This document shows, piece after piece, positions 1 through 12,321 of a stretch of DNA of 64,000 bases (position 1 is its first letter; the number at the start of each line of letters is the position of its first letter). The stretch is from NCBI GenBank assembly GCA_020073365.1, contig JAIQFL010000003.1, forward strand, positions 1-64,000, read 5' to 3'. Source of the DNA: Terriglobia bacterium (GTDB taxonomy: Bacteria > Acidobacteriota > Terriglobia > Bryobacterales > Bryobacteraceae). The position numbers and the translations under genes are program-made. The notes beneath the pieces are model-generated. The model did not search any database, was not told the DNA's origin, and saw nothing but the letters and a program-made list of their open reading frames with translations.

Positions 1-1257
1 GCCAGCGTAGCTCCACTCGCCGCCGACTGAACCCAAGGTGCCGGCTCCAGTGACTTCAGAAGGCTGGAAATCCCCCAGGCCTTTGAGCGCTGTCTCCGTC
101 GATGGGTTCAAGTCCGCCGACCCGCCAATGAGATTTTGGATGTTCTTCGCCAATGCGTTCAAGGCGTGCCCACCTGCCACGCGCGTGGACATCGGTTTAT
201 CCGAGGAATTCCAATTCGGCAAACCGGCAGCCCAGTTCTCGGGCAACTCTCCACTCAAGAGCAGATCGAACTCCGCTCCCTCCTTCGGGAATTCATTATT
301 GTAGGCCTCGAGTCTCTTCTGCCACTCCCGTTGCGCGCTGGCGCCCTGGTCGATTGCCTCACGGAAGCGATCCACAGCCTCCTTCGGGAGATAAAACTTG
401 TCCGTCGCCGGCCAGCCCAGTGCTCTTTTCGTCGCCAGCAGCTCTTCTTCACCGAGCGGGCTTCCGTGTGCTGAAAAGTTGTCCTGCTTCTTTGGGCTGC
501 CATACCCGATATGCGTGCGCACGAGAATCAGCGACGGTCGCCGCTCCTCTTGCCGCGCCTCCTGGATTGCCTTGGCGATGTCCTCGGTATCGTTTCCGTC
601 CGTCACCGCGCAGGTGTGCCAGCCGTCGGCGTCGAACCGGCGCGCAACGTCCTCGGTAAAAGTCATATCCGTGGCGCCCGAAAGAGAAATATGATTCTGA
701 TCGTACAAACAAATGAGTTTGCCGAGGCGCAGATGCCCGGCAAGCGATGCGGCTTCCTGAGTGATCCCCTCCATAAGGTCTCCGTCACCGCAGATGGCAT
801 ACGTATAGTGATCCACGATCTTGTGCCCCGGCCGGTTGAAACGCGCCGCCAGCCATGCTTCCGCAATGGCCATCCCCACTGCGTTCCCGAAGCCTTGACC
901 GAGCGGCCCAGTCGCCACTTCGACGCCGGCTGTATGCCCACGCTCAGGGTGTCCCGGCGTCTTGCTGCCCCACTGCCGGAAGCGTTTCAGTTGTTCCAGC
1001 GGCAGGTCATAACCCGTTAAGTGGAGCAGACTATATAGCAGCATCGATCCATGTCCGGCCGAGAGCACAAAGCGGTCACGGTCGAACCAAAGCGGATCCT
1101 TTGGATTGTGCTTCAGAAATCGAGTCCACAGCGCATAGGCCATGGCCGCTGCACCCATTGGCAAGCCCGGATGTCCGGAATTGGCATTTTGCACCGCATC
1201 CGCGGAGAGGATGCGGATGGTATTGATGCACAGATTCTCCAGGGTTTGTGTATGCAT
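1..1257 (-). CDS. tkt: Transketolase, N-terminal 419 residues (runs off the left edge)
   Basis: Transketolase moves two-carbon ketol units between sugar phosphates and regenerates pentose phosphates for the Calvin cycle. The frame stays open from an ATG at 1257 to base 1. Visible are the GHPGLPMG segment near residue 29, the GPLGQG stretch, and GDGDLMEG near residue 155, the thiamine-diphosphate/Mg binding motif. The reading ends inside the start of the pyrimidine-binding half, so roughly the last third of a family-typical 650-700 residue enzyme lies outside the window. An AGG about eight bases before the ATG is a weak ribosome site. It is the last visible gene of the Calvin-cycle operon, 169 bases after prk, and probably serves as cbbT. 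Confidence 0.93.
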   Translation of the reverse strand, partial: MHTQTLENLCINTIRILSADAVQNANSGHPGLPMGAAAMAYALWTRFLKHNPKDPLWFDRDRFVLSAGHGSMLLYSLLHLTGYDLPLEQLKRFRQWGSKTPGHPERGHTAGVEVATGPLGQGFGNAVGMAIAEAWLAARFNRPGHKIVDHYTYAICGDGDLMEGITQEAASLAGHLRLGKLICLYDQNHISLSGATDMTFTEDVARRFDADGWHTCAVTDGNDTEDIAKAIQEARQEERRPSLILVRTHIGYGSPKKQDNFSAHGSPLGEEELLATKRALGWPATDKFYLPKEAVDRFREAIDQGASAQREWQKRLEAYNNEFPKEGAEFDLLLSGELPENWAAGLPNWNSSDKPMSTRVAGGHALNALAKNIQNLIGGSADLNPSTETALKGLGDFQPSEVTGAGTLGSVGGEWSYAG

Positions 1258-1426
1258 GTCTGGCCTGTCGTTCTTCCCTTTGTTGACAATCTCCGTACTG
1301 TGGGATGAAATCGTGCCGGTGCCGACGCCCAGCCCGCACCTGGTTGGCCGCAATCCACAGCGCGACGATCTCCCGGCCGATGCGCCGTGCTTTGATTCCG
1401 TGCCGGTCACGCGGTCAGTCCAACGA

Positions 1427-2485
1427 TTATCGCAGTTGGCCGATCGTTTCAGGAGCCGGCGCGAGAGCCCCGGTCACGGTGGAGGCCGATGGCACTCCGG
1501 CTTTGCTCACCCGGCTGAGAGCCGCTACCGGTGGCGCAAACAGCCTCTGAGTATTCTCGCCGCACTCACGTAACAGATGATAAGTCAACAGCAGTTGAGT
1601 GAGCGCCAGCGGGTCGCTCTGCCGCTTCACGCCGCGATCCTGATAGACTCCGAACTGATCGGCGCCGATCGGGTCTACGCCGGGCAGATGGCGCCAGATT
1701 GTCTCCTCCAGATATGCCGCCTGCTCCGGTGTGACGCTGCCGTCGATCTCAAGAATGTCCACGGGACGGCCGGTGTCGCGCCCCAACAAAAGGCGGATGC
1801 CCGTGTCCTGACTCTGCTTCTCGGACAGGTAACTCATGTCGGGATGAGGAATGGTCGGCCGCAGAATGAGCCGCACGTTGAGATGTCCATTGGCCCCTTC
1901 CGCGGACACGCCGTAGGGAGGGTAGAACTGCACGACGATATCGGCACGTTCGCGCTGCGTGCGAATGAACTCGCGGGAATCGGCTTCCCGTTTCTCCAAC
2001 TCGGCCAACACCTGGTCCACCGTGTAGCCGCGCTTGGCAGTATCCCGCCTGATCTTCCACACCCGGCGCAGATCCTCGGGCGGTTCGAGATACACCTTTA
2101 CGTCGTAGAACTGGCGCATCACGCCCGAATGAAATCCGAGCAGCCCTTCCACAATCACGAACTCCCGGGGCTTGATGTACTCCGGCCGGATCAGTGTGCC
2201 GGTGGCGTGTTCGTACACCGGTTTCAGGATCGGCTGGCCATAGTGCAGGCGCTCCAGTTGCAGTTCCAGAATATCGAGATAATTGCAATCCGGATCGAGC
2301 GCGGTGATATTCAGCGCCGCGCGTTGAGCCCGGTCGTATTTGTGATAGTCGTCCGTGCACATGTGCGTGACGCGGTGCGCGCCGAGCAGGTTGGTCAACC
2401 CCTGGGTGAGGGTCGTCTTCCCCGCGGCGCTGTCGCCCATGATGCCAAGCAGGACCGGTCTTCGGCCCGTCATTTTAGGACTCAT
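1427..2485 (-). CDS. prk: Phosphoribulokinase, class II-like
   Basis: Phosphorylates ribulose 5-phosphate with ATP to ribulose 1,5-bisphosphate, the RuBisCO substrate. The protein has 352 residues. The P-loop GDSAAGKTT is at residues 17-25 and the TDDYHKYDR segment near 44-52. The sequence (DDYH..DR, ALDP..NY, P.Y.H.TG) resembles the cyanobacterial/plant (class II) and actinobacterial enzymes more than the roughly 290-residue proteobacterial CbbP. The C-terminus carries a [16 protein letters not shown] stretch. AGAGGAG stands six bases before the ATG and overlaps the cbbX stop codon, so translation is probably coupled. No frameshift or missing motif was seen. Confidence 0.93.
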   Translation of the reverse strand: MSPKMTGRRPVLLGIMGDSAAGKTTLTQGLTNLLGAHRVTHMCTDDYHKYDRAQRAALNITALDPDCNYLDILELQLERLHYGQPILKPVYEHATGTLIRPEYIKPREFVIVEGLLGFHSGVMRQFYDVKVYLEPPEDLRRVWKIRRDTAKRGYTVDQVLAELEKREADSREFIRTQRERADIVVQFYPPYGVSAEGANGHLNVRLILRPTIPHPDMSYLSEKQSQDTGIRLLLGRDTGRPVDILEIDGSVTPEQAAYLEETIWRHLPGVDPIGADQFGVYQDRGVKRQSDPLALTQLLLTYHLLRECGENTQRLFAPPVAALSRVSKAGVPSASTVTGALAPAPETIGQLR

Positions 2486-2494
2486 CGTACTCCT

Positions 2495-3451
2495 CTATCT
2501 GTCGCCCTGACACTGCGGGGCTTTGGCCGGCGAATCTGCGGCGGCGCCATCCAGCCCTCCCTGAAATACTCTGCTCTGCCGGATATCGACTGCGTCGATG
2601 CGCGCCAGTTCCTGTTTGACAACGCGCCCTCCCTGTTCGACCAGGCGAACGGCCTGGCGCAGCTTGATCCGGTCAATCGCGTTGCGCACACTGCGGGCGT
2701 TGGCAGAGTGCGGCTGCGCGGTGCGCAACTGCAGATACTCCCTGAAGGCCGCTCTCGAGTCTTCGTCGAATGCGTACATCTGCTGGCGGGCCATCAGTTC
2801 GGCGATCTCGATTAATTCTTCGAGCGAATAGTCGGGGAAATCGATGTGATGCGCGACGCGCGAATGCAAGCCGGGATTGGACAGAAAAAAACTGTCCATG
2901 CGCTCCTTGTATCCGGCGAGAATCACCACCAGGTCGTCGCGCCGATTCTCCATAAACTGGAGCAGGATCTCGATTGCCTCCTGGCCGTAGTCGCGCTCGT
3001 TCTCGGCGCGATACAGGTAGTACGCTTCATCGATAAACAACACCCCGCCCATGGCCTTCTGCAGGATCTCTTTGGTTTTGGGCGCCGTGTGGCCCACGTA
3101 CTGTCCAACCAGATCGTCGCGAGTAGCCACCACCAGGTGCCCCCGGCGCACATACCCGAGACGATGGAGTAACTTCGCCATGCGCATCGCGACTGTGGTC
3201 TTTCCGGTGCCTGGCCGGCCCGTGAAACACATGTGCAAGGACGGAGGATCGGCGCAGAGCCCCATTTGCTTGCGAAACTTTTCCACCAGGAGCAGCGAGG
3301 CAATCTGGCGGATTCTCAGTTTCACAGGGAGGAGGCCGATCAATTCGGCATCCAGCTCTCCCAGAACATCCTGGATATTGGATTCGCGCACGGCTACATC
3401 GATATCCACCACTTCATCCTGTGCCGCTCGAGTTTCAGACAAGCATTCCAT
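2495..3451 (-). CDS. cbbX: CbbX, AAA+ activase of red-type RuBisCO
   Basis: CbbX is a hexameric AAA+ ATPase that strips inhibitory sugar phosphates from red-type form I RuBisCO by pulling on the large-subunit C-terminus. The 318-residue protein shows Walker A GRPGTGKT at residues 78-85, the [14 protein letters not shown] pore-loop region near 113-125, Walker [10 protein letters not shown] ending at D141-E142, and the sensor regions that follow. The length is typical of the family. The gene starts 10 bases after the rbcS stop and ends 9 bases before prk. Its position between the RuBisCO and prk genes matches proteobacterial cbbLSX operons and supports assignment of the RuBisCO to the red lineage. 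Confidence 0.96.
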   Translation of the reverse strand: MECLSETRAAQDEVVDIDVAVRESNIQDVLGELDAELIGLLPVKLRIRQIASLLLVEKFRKQMGLCADPPSLHMCFTGRPGTGKTTVAMRMAKLLHRLGYVRRGHLVVATRDDLVGQYVGHTAPKTKEILQKAMGGVLFIDEAYYLYRAENERDYGQEAIEILLQFMENRRDDLVVILAGYKERMDSFFLSNPGLHSRVAHHIDFPDYSLEELIEIAELMARQQMYAFDEDSRAAFREYLQLRTAQPHSANARSVRNAIDRIKLRQAVRLVEQGGRVVKQELARIDAVDIRQSRVFQGGLDGAAADSPAKAPQCQGDR

Positions 3452-3461
3452 GGGGAGTGCC

Positions 3462-3914
3462 CTATCCTCTACCGTTTCCAGACTCCGCCCGCTCGCCGTC
3501 GTAGCGTTCGCCTTCGGGCTGGTCCGCCGCGTACGAGTGCAGCGTGTACCTGATGGCGCGGCCGGCCACTTCCTGGCGGTCGAGCCGGAAGCCGGGCTCC
3601 CGCTTCGGCCGGTTTACCAGGAAGGAGAGCGCCACCGTCTCCCGTCCTCTCACCGGATTGTTGGCATTGACCTTGATGTAGTGGTTGGGGAAGGCCTTCC
3701 GGCAAGCATTGATTTCGAACAGGATCGCAGCCGGGTCGAGCACTTCGAACATAGGAAGGGCCCACATGTCCCAGTAGGAGTTCCGCGGATGCGGATCGTC
3801 GGTGTACTCGATGCCGATCGACCAGCTATTCTTGATGCAATAGTCGATCTGACTGGCGATCTGTCGATCGGTCAAGTCGGGTAAAAAAGAGAAAGTGCCC
3901 TGCGTAAGTCTCAT
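3462..3914 (-). CDS. rbcS: RuBisCO small subunit, form I red type
   Basis: The small subunit caps the L8S8 RuBisCO hexadecamer. The real start is the ATG at 3914, preceded by GGAAGGA seven bases upstream; a longer open frame in the same register covers rbcL antisense-like sequence and is not used. The 150-residue protein opens with [16 protein letters not shown], contains [10 protein letters not shown] and [10 protein letters not shown], and ends in the region [20 protein letters not shown] followed by an extended tail. That C-terminal hairpin extension is characteristic of red-type (IC/ID) small subunits. It lies 14 bases after the rbcL stop. Confidence 0.96.
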   Translation of the reverse strand: MRLTQGTFSFLPDLTDRQIASQIDYCIKNSWSIGIEYTDDPHPRNSYWDMWALPMFEVLDPAAILFEINACRKAFPNHYIKVNANNPVRGRETVALSFLVNRPKREPGFRLDRQEVAGRAIRYTLHSYAADQPEGERYDGERAESGNGRG

Positions 3915-3928
3915 AACGTTCCTTCCGC

Positions 3929-6287
<2,359 letters not shown>

Positions 6288-6374
6288 ATGAGTTCATTTG
6301 AACAGCAAGTAGTTGAAGTCAGTAACTGGGTTTCGAGCTCGCGTTTCAAAGGGATCGTACGTCTCCACCCATAG
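6288..6374 (+). pseudogene. Possible isocitrate lyase N-terminal remnant (28 codons)
   Basis: An ATG at 6288 has a well-spaced AGGAG six bases upstream. The first two dozen codons read like the start of fungal/mycobacterial-type isocitrate lyase (MSSFEQQVVEV...W, then SSRFKGIVR). The frame stops after 28 codons, where the sequence switches to the antisense end of a DUF1998-like remnant. The match is short and made from memory of the family, so it is tentative. The good ribosome site with immediate loss of homology suggests a truncated gene at a rearrangement junction. Confidence 0.35.
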
Positions 6375-6998
6375 GATCTCCAGCGCTCGGTTACGCCCAT
6401 CGGCGCTCCTTGCGGTTTGGACGATCACATCGAGGTCATCGTCATCCAGCTCGAAGTGCCTTCGCGCGCCTTCAAGCATGGCGGTGCCGATTGACCAGGC
6501 CCAGGCCACTCCATCCTCTCCCTGCTCTTCCATGCCTTCCACAAGGAGCCGCAACGTGTCCGCCTTGGCCTGTTGACCGAATGTCACCGATCTCGGTTCT
6601 CCATTGCATCGCCTTGCGTGCGGGTCCTGGTCGGCGCGTGGATTGCGCGCTTGCCTCCGGCCGCGGCGCGGAGCATCGGGAGCTGGCTGCGGTTGTACTA
6701 CCAGTCGCACCATCTCGCCACAAGCGGGGCACATCCGGAAGCCTTCGGGGCGAGTCCCATCGGCGCCGCCATCCCCGTCAGATGGCAAGCCCATCGGACC
6801 ATGATTGATCCACCAGATCTGTTCCTGGCACCGCAATTCCAAGCGACAGTCGCCGACCGCCCACGCCCGCGCCCCAACGTCCTGCTGTGGATGGGGCCGG
6901 ACGTCATAGCTGCCCTGCTGGCGCTCCTCTTCGCTAACCGGCTCCACCTCCTCCAACCAGGAAGCGGGACGTGGTCGCGCCCATGGAGGCCGCCGGAC
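6352..6998 (-). pseudogene. DUF1998 / Zn-ribbon C-terminal fragment of a DEAD-like helicase
   Basis: An open frame on the minus strand lacks a proper ATG (its first start-like codon is TTG at 6956). It contains WWINHGP followed by GFRMCPACGEM, then a Cys-containing linker. The last part, with TFGQQAKADTL, the alanine-rich helix and an LWVETYDP end, looks like the DUF1998 domain found at the C-terminus of large helicases such as DISARM DrmB. The helicase core is missing upstream, and the frame continues into antisense sequence of the neighbouring lyase-like remnant instead of the expected PGG segment. It therefore appears to be a remnant of a larger, possibly defence-related, gene. Confidence 0.5.
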
Positions 6999-7599
6999 TC
7001 ATTCGCCGAAAGTGGTTCGAGCGACATTCGGTTGAATACCCAGGCAGATAAGCTTCGACTCCAATCTTAAGTATGCGCAAAGCACCTGTTATAGTTGAGC
7101 GAAGCCGCCATTAGGAGGAGAACGTCACTTATTCGAACCAGGGGGAGTCACGTCCGCCAATATGTGGCCAGGAAGAGTCTGCGTGGCTCCGGCGCTGGAT
7201 TAGGCGGGTCCGCACCACGCGAAGGGGCACGACTGCGAATACGGCCGGCGTGGCGCGTTTTCCGGCGCGGGGTGGTGGTGTCAGGCCACCTACACGGCAC
7301 AGATCGGTGTAATTCCCGCACGCACACGCACCCTCGGCAATCGACGAATCACGTGCACAAATCCGGAATCTCACGTTCTCCAAGCTCAATCCTTTCAGGC
7401 ACTTGCCGAACTGGCGCGGTTGACCGCACTCACAGTTTAGGTCGTGTTCAGTTAATGTCTGCAGGGGCAGGAGTTCAGGGCGGCAGCAAGCATGAAGCTC
7501 GAACGGACGCGCACGGCCACTGTGTTCGAGCGGGCTGTCGGTCGACGTTGCGGGACTCTGCGCGAGAATGTGTGCGTTGCGAACTGGCCTCGCCGGTCG
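6999..7599. other. Decayed intergenic stretch
   Basis: No intact gene. On the minus strand around 7390-7450 a frame encodes CECGQPRQFGKC, which resembles the core of a SEC-C zinc motif, but the flanking sequence fits nothing and the frame cannot be tied to a start. The rest looks like degenerate coding sequence. Confidence 0.4.
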
Positions 7600-7870
7600 G
7601 CGCCCGCCACGAATTCCATCACCGGCGCACCCTGCTCGATGCCATAGACGGTCGCGATGTTGGGGTGATTGAGCGACGCAGCGTCTGCGCTTCGCGTTGG
7701 AAGCGGGCCATGTACTGCGCATCATTGGCCAGCCCGGCGGGCAGTACTTTGACGGCTACGTCGCGATTGAGCTTGCTATCGCGGGCGCGGTACACCTCAC
7801 TCATTCCACCGGCACCGATGGGCGCAAGGATTTCGTAAGGGCCGAGTTTGTGGCCGGCGGAGAGCGGCAT
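7600..7870 (-). pseudogene. Ser/Thr protein kinase N-terminal fragment (frameshifted)
   Basis: The ATG at 7870 starts a Pkn-type bacterial kinase: [23 protein letters not shown] is the glycine-rich loop, and VAVKVLP carries the ATP-binding lysine. Around 7685 the frame is lost, but a neighbouring frame continues the kinase homology (SLNHPNIATVYGIEQG and then VMEFVAG) until about 7605, after which nothing is recognisable. The catalytic loop is absent, so no kinase can be made. A second such fragment with the same orientation lies at 9960-10086, on the other side of the ankyrin gene. Confidence 0.8.
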
Positions 7871-8042
7871 AAAGATTCAGCTAAGTTTAACCGATCAAAA
7901 AGCCGATTGGTCCTGGGCGACTCCGGGTACTGGAAGGATGGCCGACAATCCATTCGCCGTTTCGGATGCTCATCCGCGCGAGTGAGCCGGGTGTATACTG
8001 ATCTGACCGCGTAACGCTGCCACAGATAGCGGAGGAGGATCG

Positions 8043-9885
8043 ATGAAACTTTGGATCGGGATAGTGTGCTCGGTTTTGGCCAGCCTGGCGGGAGATGCTT
8101 CCACCGCACGCATTCAGGAGGCTGCCACCAGGGCGGTCGCGATCATTCAGAAGAGCCAAAACAACTGGTATGCCAAGGCGAGCTGTGTCTCCTGCCATCA
8201 GCAGGTGTTCCCGGCGCTTGCATTCCGAGCGGCGCGGGAGCACGGCATCCCGGTTGACGAAAAGGCGGCGCACGCCGACGCAGCCGCTGCGTTCGGTTTC
8301 TACTCCAACCTGGAACGGGCGGCAGAGTTCACGTACGTCATCGATCCAGCCTTGAATGACAGCTATGGCATGATTGCGGCCAACGCGGCAGGGGTGCGTC
8401 CCAGCCTGGTGACCGCTGTTTACGCGCGTTTGGTCGCGGCCCGGCAGGAGCCGGATGGGCATTGGGAAACCGGCGACGTAAGACCGCCCCAATCTTATAG
8501 CCCGTTCACGACGACCGCGATTACTGTGCGCGCGATTCAGCTCTACGGCCACCCAAGCCAGAAGGCCGACGTCCTGACGCGGGTGGCACGCGCGCGGAGC
8601 TGGCTGGTCTTCCCACCTGCCTCGCGCGACCGAGGAGCGCGTGTACCAACTGCTGGGCGCCTCCTGGGCCGCCGCGGATCCGGCCACGCTCCGGAAGATG
8701 GCCACGGAACTCAAAGCCACGCAGCAGGCCGATGGGGGCTGGAGCTCGCTTGATGGACGCTCGAGCGATGCCTATTCCACCAGTAACGTGCTGGTCGCGC
8801 TGCATGAAGCGGGTGGCGTTGCAGTTCAGGACGCCGCCTGGCAGCGCGGCATCGCCTACCTGCTGAACACCCAGGCCGCGGATGGCTCATGGCATGTGGT
8901 ATCGCGGCTGCATCCGCCGGCGCCGGTGAGTCCCAAGTATTTCGAGACCGCCCACCCTTACGGCCACGATCAGTTCATTTCCGCGATGGGCGACAGCTTG
9001 GCCGTGATCGCGCTGGCCGGCGCGCTCGGACCGGCGAAGCCTGGGCCGCTGGTCCTCAAAGAAGCGGAGCCGGCGGGCATCGAGCCTTGGGCCGAAACGC
9101 TGCTGTTCGGCGGCGCCGCCGATGTGAAGAAGTTGCTGGACGGGGGGTTCGATCCCAACTCCGCGACCAAGGCGGGAGGGGTCACCGCCCTCATGCTGGC
9201 TGTGCCGGACGTCGAAAAAATGAAGGTGTTGCTCGATCGCGGCGCGAACGCCGACGCGCGGGCCAAAGACCGCTACTCGGCGCTATTGGTGGCGGCCCAA
9301 TATCCCGGCTCTGGCGCCGCTATGAATCTGTTGCTGGACCGCGGAGCAAAAGTGCGCCTGCCGAAGGGCCATGGCGCACCACCATTCAACGCTTTCCCGA
9401 TAATCCTGGCAGCTTTTTCCGGTAACTTCGAAATGATCGGCCGTCTCCACAAAGAGGGCGACCGGGTGGACGATAAGATGATTCTCCTCGGCATGTTTCC
9501 CGCGACGCCGCTGCTGCAACTGGCAACCACGCATCGCATCGACTCTGTTCGCGCGTTGCTGGACGCCGGCGCCAGGGTGGACGAGGCGGATGACGACGGC
9601 ATCACGGTCCTGTCGTGGGCAGCTATCGGGAACCGGGTGGATATGGCGCGCCTGTTGATGGAGCGCGGCGCGGACGTGAATTACGTCGATAAGAAGGGGA
9701 TGACGCCACTGCTGTACGCGGCTTCGATTGACTTTGGCGATTCGGCGATGGTCGACTTGCTGCTCAAATCCGGCGCCCGGACGGGCGCGCGCACAACGGA
9801 GGGGCTGACGGCGCTGGATTTGGCGCGCAAGTACAACCACACCCATCTGCTGGCGAGCCTGGAGAGGCCGGGGGCTTCAAAGTAA
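8043..9885 (+). pseudogene. Secreted CxxCH / cyclase-repeat / ankyrin-repeat protein, frameshifted
   Basis: Two overlapping frames make one gene. GGAGGAGG precedes the ATG at 8043, and a TATACT -10-like box lies at 7994-7999. The first frame encodes a signal peptide, a CVSCH haem-type motif at residues 48-52 and terpene-cyclase-like alpha-alpha repeats. Near 8610 the homology moves to the +1 frame (HLPRATEERVYQLLG), which continues the cyclase-like repeats (QQADGGWSS, QAADGSWH) and then at least five ankyrin repeats to 9885. The simplest reading is a one-base insertion in a roughly 610-residue periplasmic protein. It could be a real pseudogene or a sequencing error. Function unknown; comparable architectures occur in acidobacteria as far as I recall. 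Confidence 0.75.
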
Positions 9886-9959
9886 TTCGTAAGATGCCCT
9901 TCGCGTCGCTGGCTGTCGCCCACCGGCCGTCAGCCTAACCCGGGCTAAGATGGGCCGCC

Positions 9960-10095
9960 AGGACTTCACTGCGACCTCACGGCCGAGGCGCGTATCCCGC
10001 GCGCGATACACCTCGCCCATGCCCCCAGCGCCAATAGGAGCATCGATTTCGTAGGGGCCCAAACGAGTTCCTGTGGAGAGAGGCATGGAGTTCAC
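9960..10095 (-). pseudogene. Ser/Thr protein kinase N-terminal fragment
   Basis: From the ATG at 10086 (or an in-frame GTG at 10095 that overlaps the stop codon of the preceding fragment) the frame encodes [23 protein letters not shown] and EVAVK, the start of a bacterial Ser/Thr kinase. Homology stops right after the ATP-binding lysine near 9965. Only about 42 residues of kinase remain. The GTGA overlap suggests it was once the second gene of a tandem kinase pair. Confidence 0.8.
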
Positions 10096-10958
10096 TGCTT
10101 CGCGCCGGCCTGCCAGTTGATTATCACGTTCATTGACTGTATCGACCCGATTTCCAAAAGGTTGTCCATCAGGAACCGCTTGCCATCCTGGCTGACACCA
10201 AAAGCCGCGTTCAACGGCGTTTCCGTCTCAAACAGCGGTTTCGGTACGCTGTGCCCGAATGTAGCGCCGCTTTTCACATCCGCGGCCATCAGTTGACCAT
10301 TTCCGGAGATGAAGAAGAGTTCCCTGCCGTCGCGCCTCCATACCGGATGTGTGCCGCCCGCAGCCGAAACCTGCCACTTGCCCTCCTTGCCCGGGAATGT
10401 CTGGACGTAGACCTCGTACTCTCCCGTTTGGTCCGACTCGTAGGCCAACCAGCGCCCGTCCGGGGAGAGCTTTCCGTTACGCTCCGAGGCAGCCGTTTGC
10501 AGGAAAGGAAACGGCTTCCGATCACCGGAGAGCGGCAGGACCCAAACATCGAATGCGGTGTGTACTCCGGCGTTCTGGAAATTGACGACACGCCCGTCGC
10601 GGGACCAGTCGGTGGGAACCGTAATAGTCGGCGTTTCGAACAGGAGTTCTTCCTTTCCGGCTCCCGTTGCGGGTTTCTGGTAAAGACCCCGCTCTCCGGT
10701 GCGGTTGGAACAAAACAGGATCCGGCTGCCGTCGGGCGACCAAACCGGCGACAGATCCGTTTTGGGATCGAACGTAAAGCGGGAGTCCGTTCCGTGCACC
10801 AGATCGTGCAGCAGGATGTAGGGCGTGCCCGCTACCGGGTCCGACCGATCCTCGGCCACTGTTGCGCCGTCTGGCGAGATGGCCGGATCGCTGCCGTCGC
10901 CGGGCGGGCCTACAGTCCCCAGCGGCTTCCCAGCGCGGTCAAACCACAGCAACCGGAG
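10092..10958 (-). pseudogene. TolB-like propeller C-terminus of a Ser/Thr kinase (N-terminus lost)
   Basis: About 286 residues of PD40/WD40-like beta-propeller repeats are visible: LLWFDRAGKPLG, SPVWSPDGSRILF, GKLSPDGRWLAYESD and HPVWRRDGRELFF. In Solibacter-type acidobacteria this is the sensor half of membrane Ser/Thr kinases, whose kinase domain and membrane helix should precede it. Here the upstream sequence ends within 80 bases at the next gene and contains neither. The frame itself is clean, so a translated fragment is possible but the kinase is gone. A stand-alone TolB-like protein is the alternative. Confidence 0.7.
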
Positions 10959-11036
10959 ATTCCATATCCCCGTTGAGAGAGACGTCAGAGGATGCCACCC
11001 GGTGATCTGGTCTGCATTATCCGAAGTATCATCCGA

Positions 11037-11984
11037 TCAGTGAACGCTGACCAGCGATTGTATGCTGGCCATCACCGCCTGCCAAGCGGGCGATTGCGGG
11101 TTGATCCCGTCAAAGTGACCAGCACTGTCCATTGTTAGCAGGCGAACCGGGTCGCCTGCCTTCTCAGCCGCGGCCACATACTGCTTGAACAGCGTGATCC
11201 ACGCCTCGCCAAGCGTGCCCGCTACGAATATCTCCTGTCTGGTCCCGATGGGCAGCAGCCCACTTGCCGAACCCTCTCGATAACGGCTAGGGAACTCCGC
11301 CGGCGTACCGCCGATGAACTGCGTGATCACCGGGCCACCGCACACCGACTGCTCGATCGCGCGGTCCGCTTCGAGATCCGGGGGACCATCGACACTCACG
11401 ACACCATTCAGCGGAAGTGGCGAATTCGTATACAGCATGCTGCTCTTCGGCAGCTTGCCTCGTGCACCTAACCACAACGCAAGTTGACCACCCGACGAAT
11501 GACCGACCGCCACCGCATGCTTAAGGTCCAGATGATAGCGAGGCGCCAGTTCGCGCAAATAGTCCGTCGCTCTGCTTAAGTCCTGGTAGGTCCCGGGCCA
11601 GCCGCCGCCCTCATTTCCGAGGCGACGGTATTCGACATTCCACGAGGCGATACCCGCTGTCGCAAGCGCCGCGGCGATCGGGCGCAGCAGTTCGAAGGAA
11701 GTGACACTTTCAGGCAGGTTGCGCAGATGGACCTCCCAACATCCACCATGGACAAGGATGGCAATAGGAAACTGCCCTGCACCAGCCGGCAAACGCAACT
11801 CACCAAATTGCAGCGGGCTCTTGCCGTAGGGAAGGCGCTCACTCGCAGATGGTGTCGCCTGCTTGACCAATTCCAGCGGATTCGTGGTCTGCCCTTGCAG
11901 CAGACACATGGGAAACAGCATTAGCGCAGCGAGCCGCTGATACGTGGAATTCCGGCTGGGGCCAGGCATGCTGCGGAATGGCAT
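11037..11984 (-). CDS. Secreted alpha/beta hydrolase (esterase/lipase-like)
   Basis: A 315-residue protein starting at the ATG at 11984, which has CAGGAG nine bases upstream; the longer open frame reaching 12395 lacks such support. A hydrophobic segment at residues 18-30 looks like a signal peptide. The HGG oxyanion motif is at 79-81 and the nucleophile elbow GHSSG at 161-165 (Ser163); a late DSAGHFDG supplies the likely catalytic His. It belongs to the BD-FAE/hormone-sensitive-lipase-like group of alpha/beta hydrolases and should cleave ester bonds of an unknown substrate in the periplasm. It is divergent from the following Oar receptor. Confidence 0.85.
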   Translation of the reverse strand: MPFRSMPGPSRNSTYQRLAALMLFPMCLLQGQTTNPLELVKQATPSASERLPYGKSPLQFGELRLPAGAGQFPIAILVHGGCWEVHLRNLPESVTSFELLRPIAAALATAGIASWNVEYRRLGNEGGGWPGTYQDLSRATDYLRELAPRYHLDLKHAVAVGHSSGGQLALWLGARGKLPKSSMLYTNSPLPLNGVVSVDGPPDLEADRAIEQSVCGGPVITQFIGGTPAEFPSRYREGSASGLLPIGTRQEIFVAGTLGEAWITLFKQYVAAAEKAGDPVRLLTMDSAGHFDGINPQSPAWQAVMASIQSLVSVH

Positions 11985-12321
11985 CGGCGATTTTCTCCTG
12001 AAGTCAATACTAGCAGACCCATGGCGATGTTCCTTCTCTTGATCCTTTATCCGAACCATCCGAACCCCCTGCCCGGGCCGATGGCGAGCGGTTGACGGGT
12101 AACCGGAAGTCGGACGGCTCCAGCGCGGCAAGTCGCCTCCGCCGGTCGAGACCTGGTACTCGGGACCCGGGTGGCCTTCGCACGACAGGGTAGGAGGTAG
12201 CCTGCGGGGTTGGAGTATAATCACTGCTAGCCAGGAAGCCAAAAAGGGAAACCTGGATAAGAGGACAATAGGGCCTATTTGCCCCGTGTTGATGGACGGT
12301 TTGGGCTCCAGGAGGTCAGTC
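11985..12321. other. Divergent intergenic region with candidate promoter
   Basis: This 337-base gap separates the hydrolase (leftward) from the Oar receptor (rightward). It contains a perfect TATAAT at 12216-12221 on the plus strand about 100 bases before the receptor start, without a good -35. No small gene was seen. Confidence 0.5.
12216..12221 (+). promoter_or_regulatory. Candidate -10 box of the Oar receptor gene
   Basis: TATAAT matches the sigma-70 consensus at all six bases and lies in the gap in front of the receptor gene. No TTGACA-like -35 stands 16-18 bases upstream, so this is only a candidate. Confidence 0.3.

Noticed and set aside
6999-7599. SEC-C-like motif CECGQPRQFGKC
   Set aside because: The short motif fits, but no surrounding domain or start codon supports a gene; kept only as a remark.
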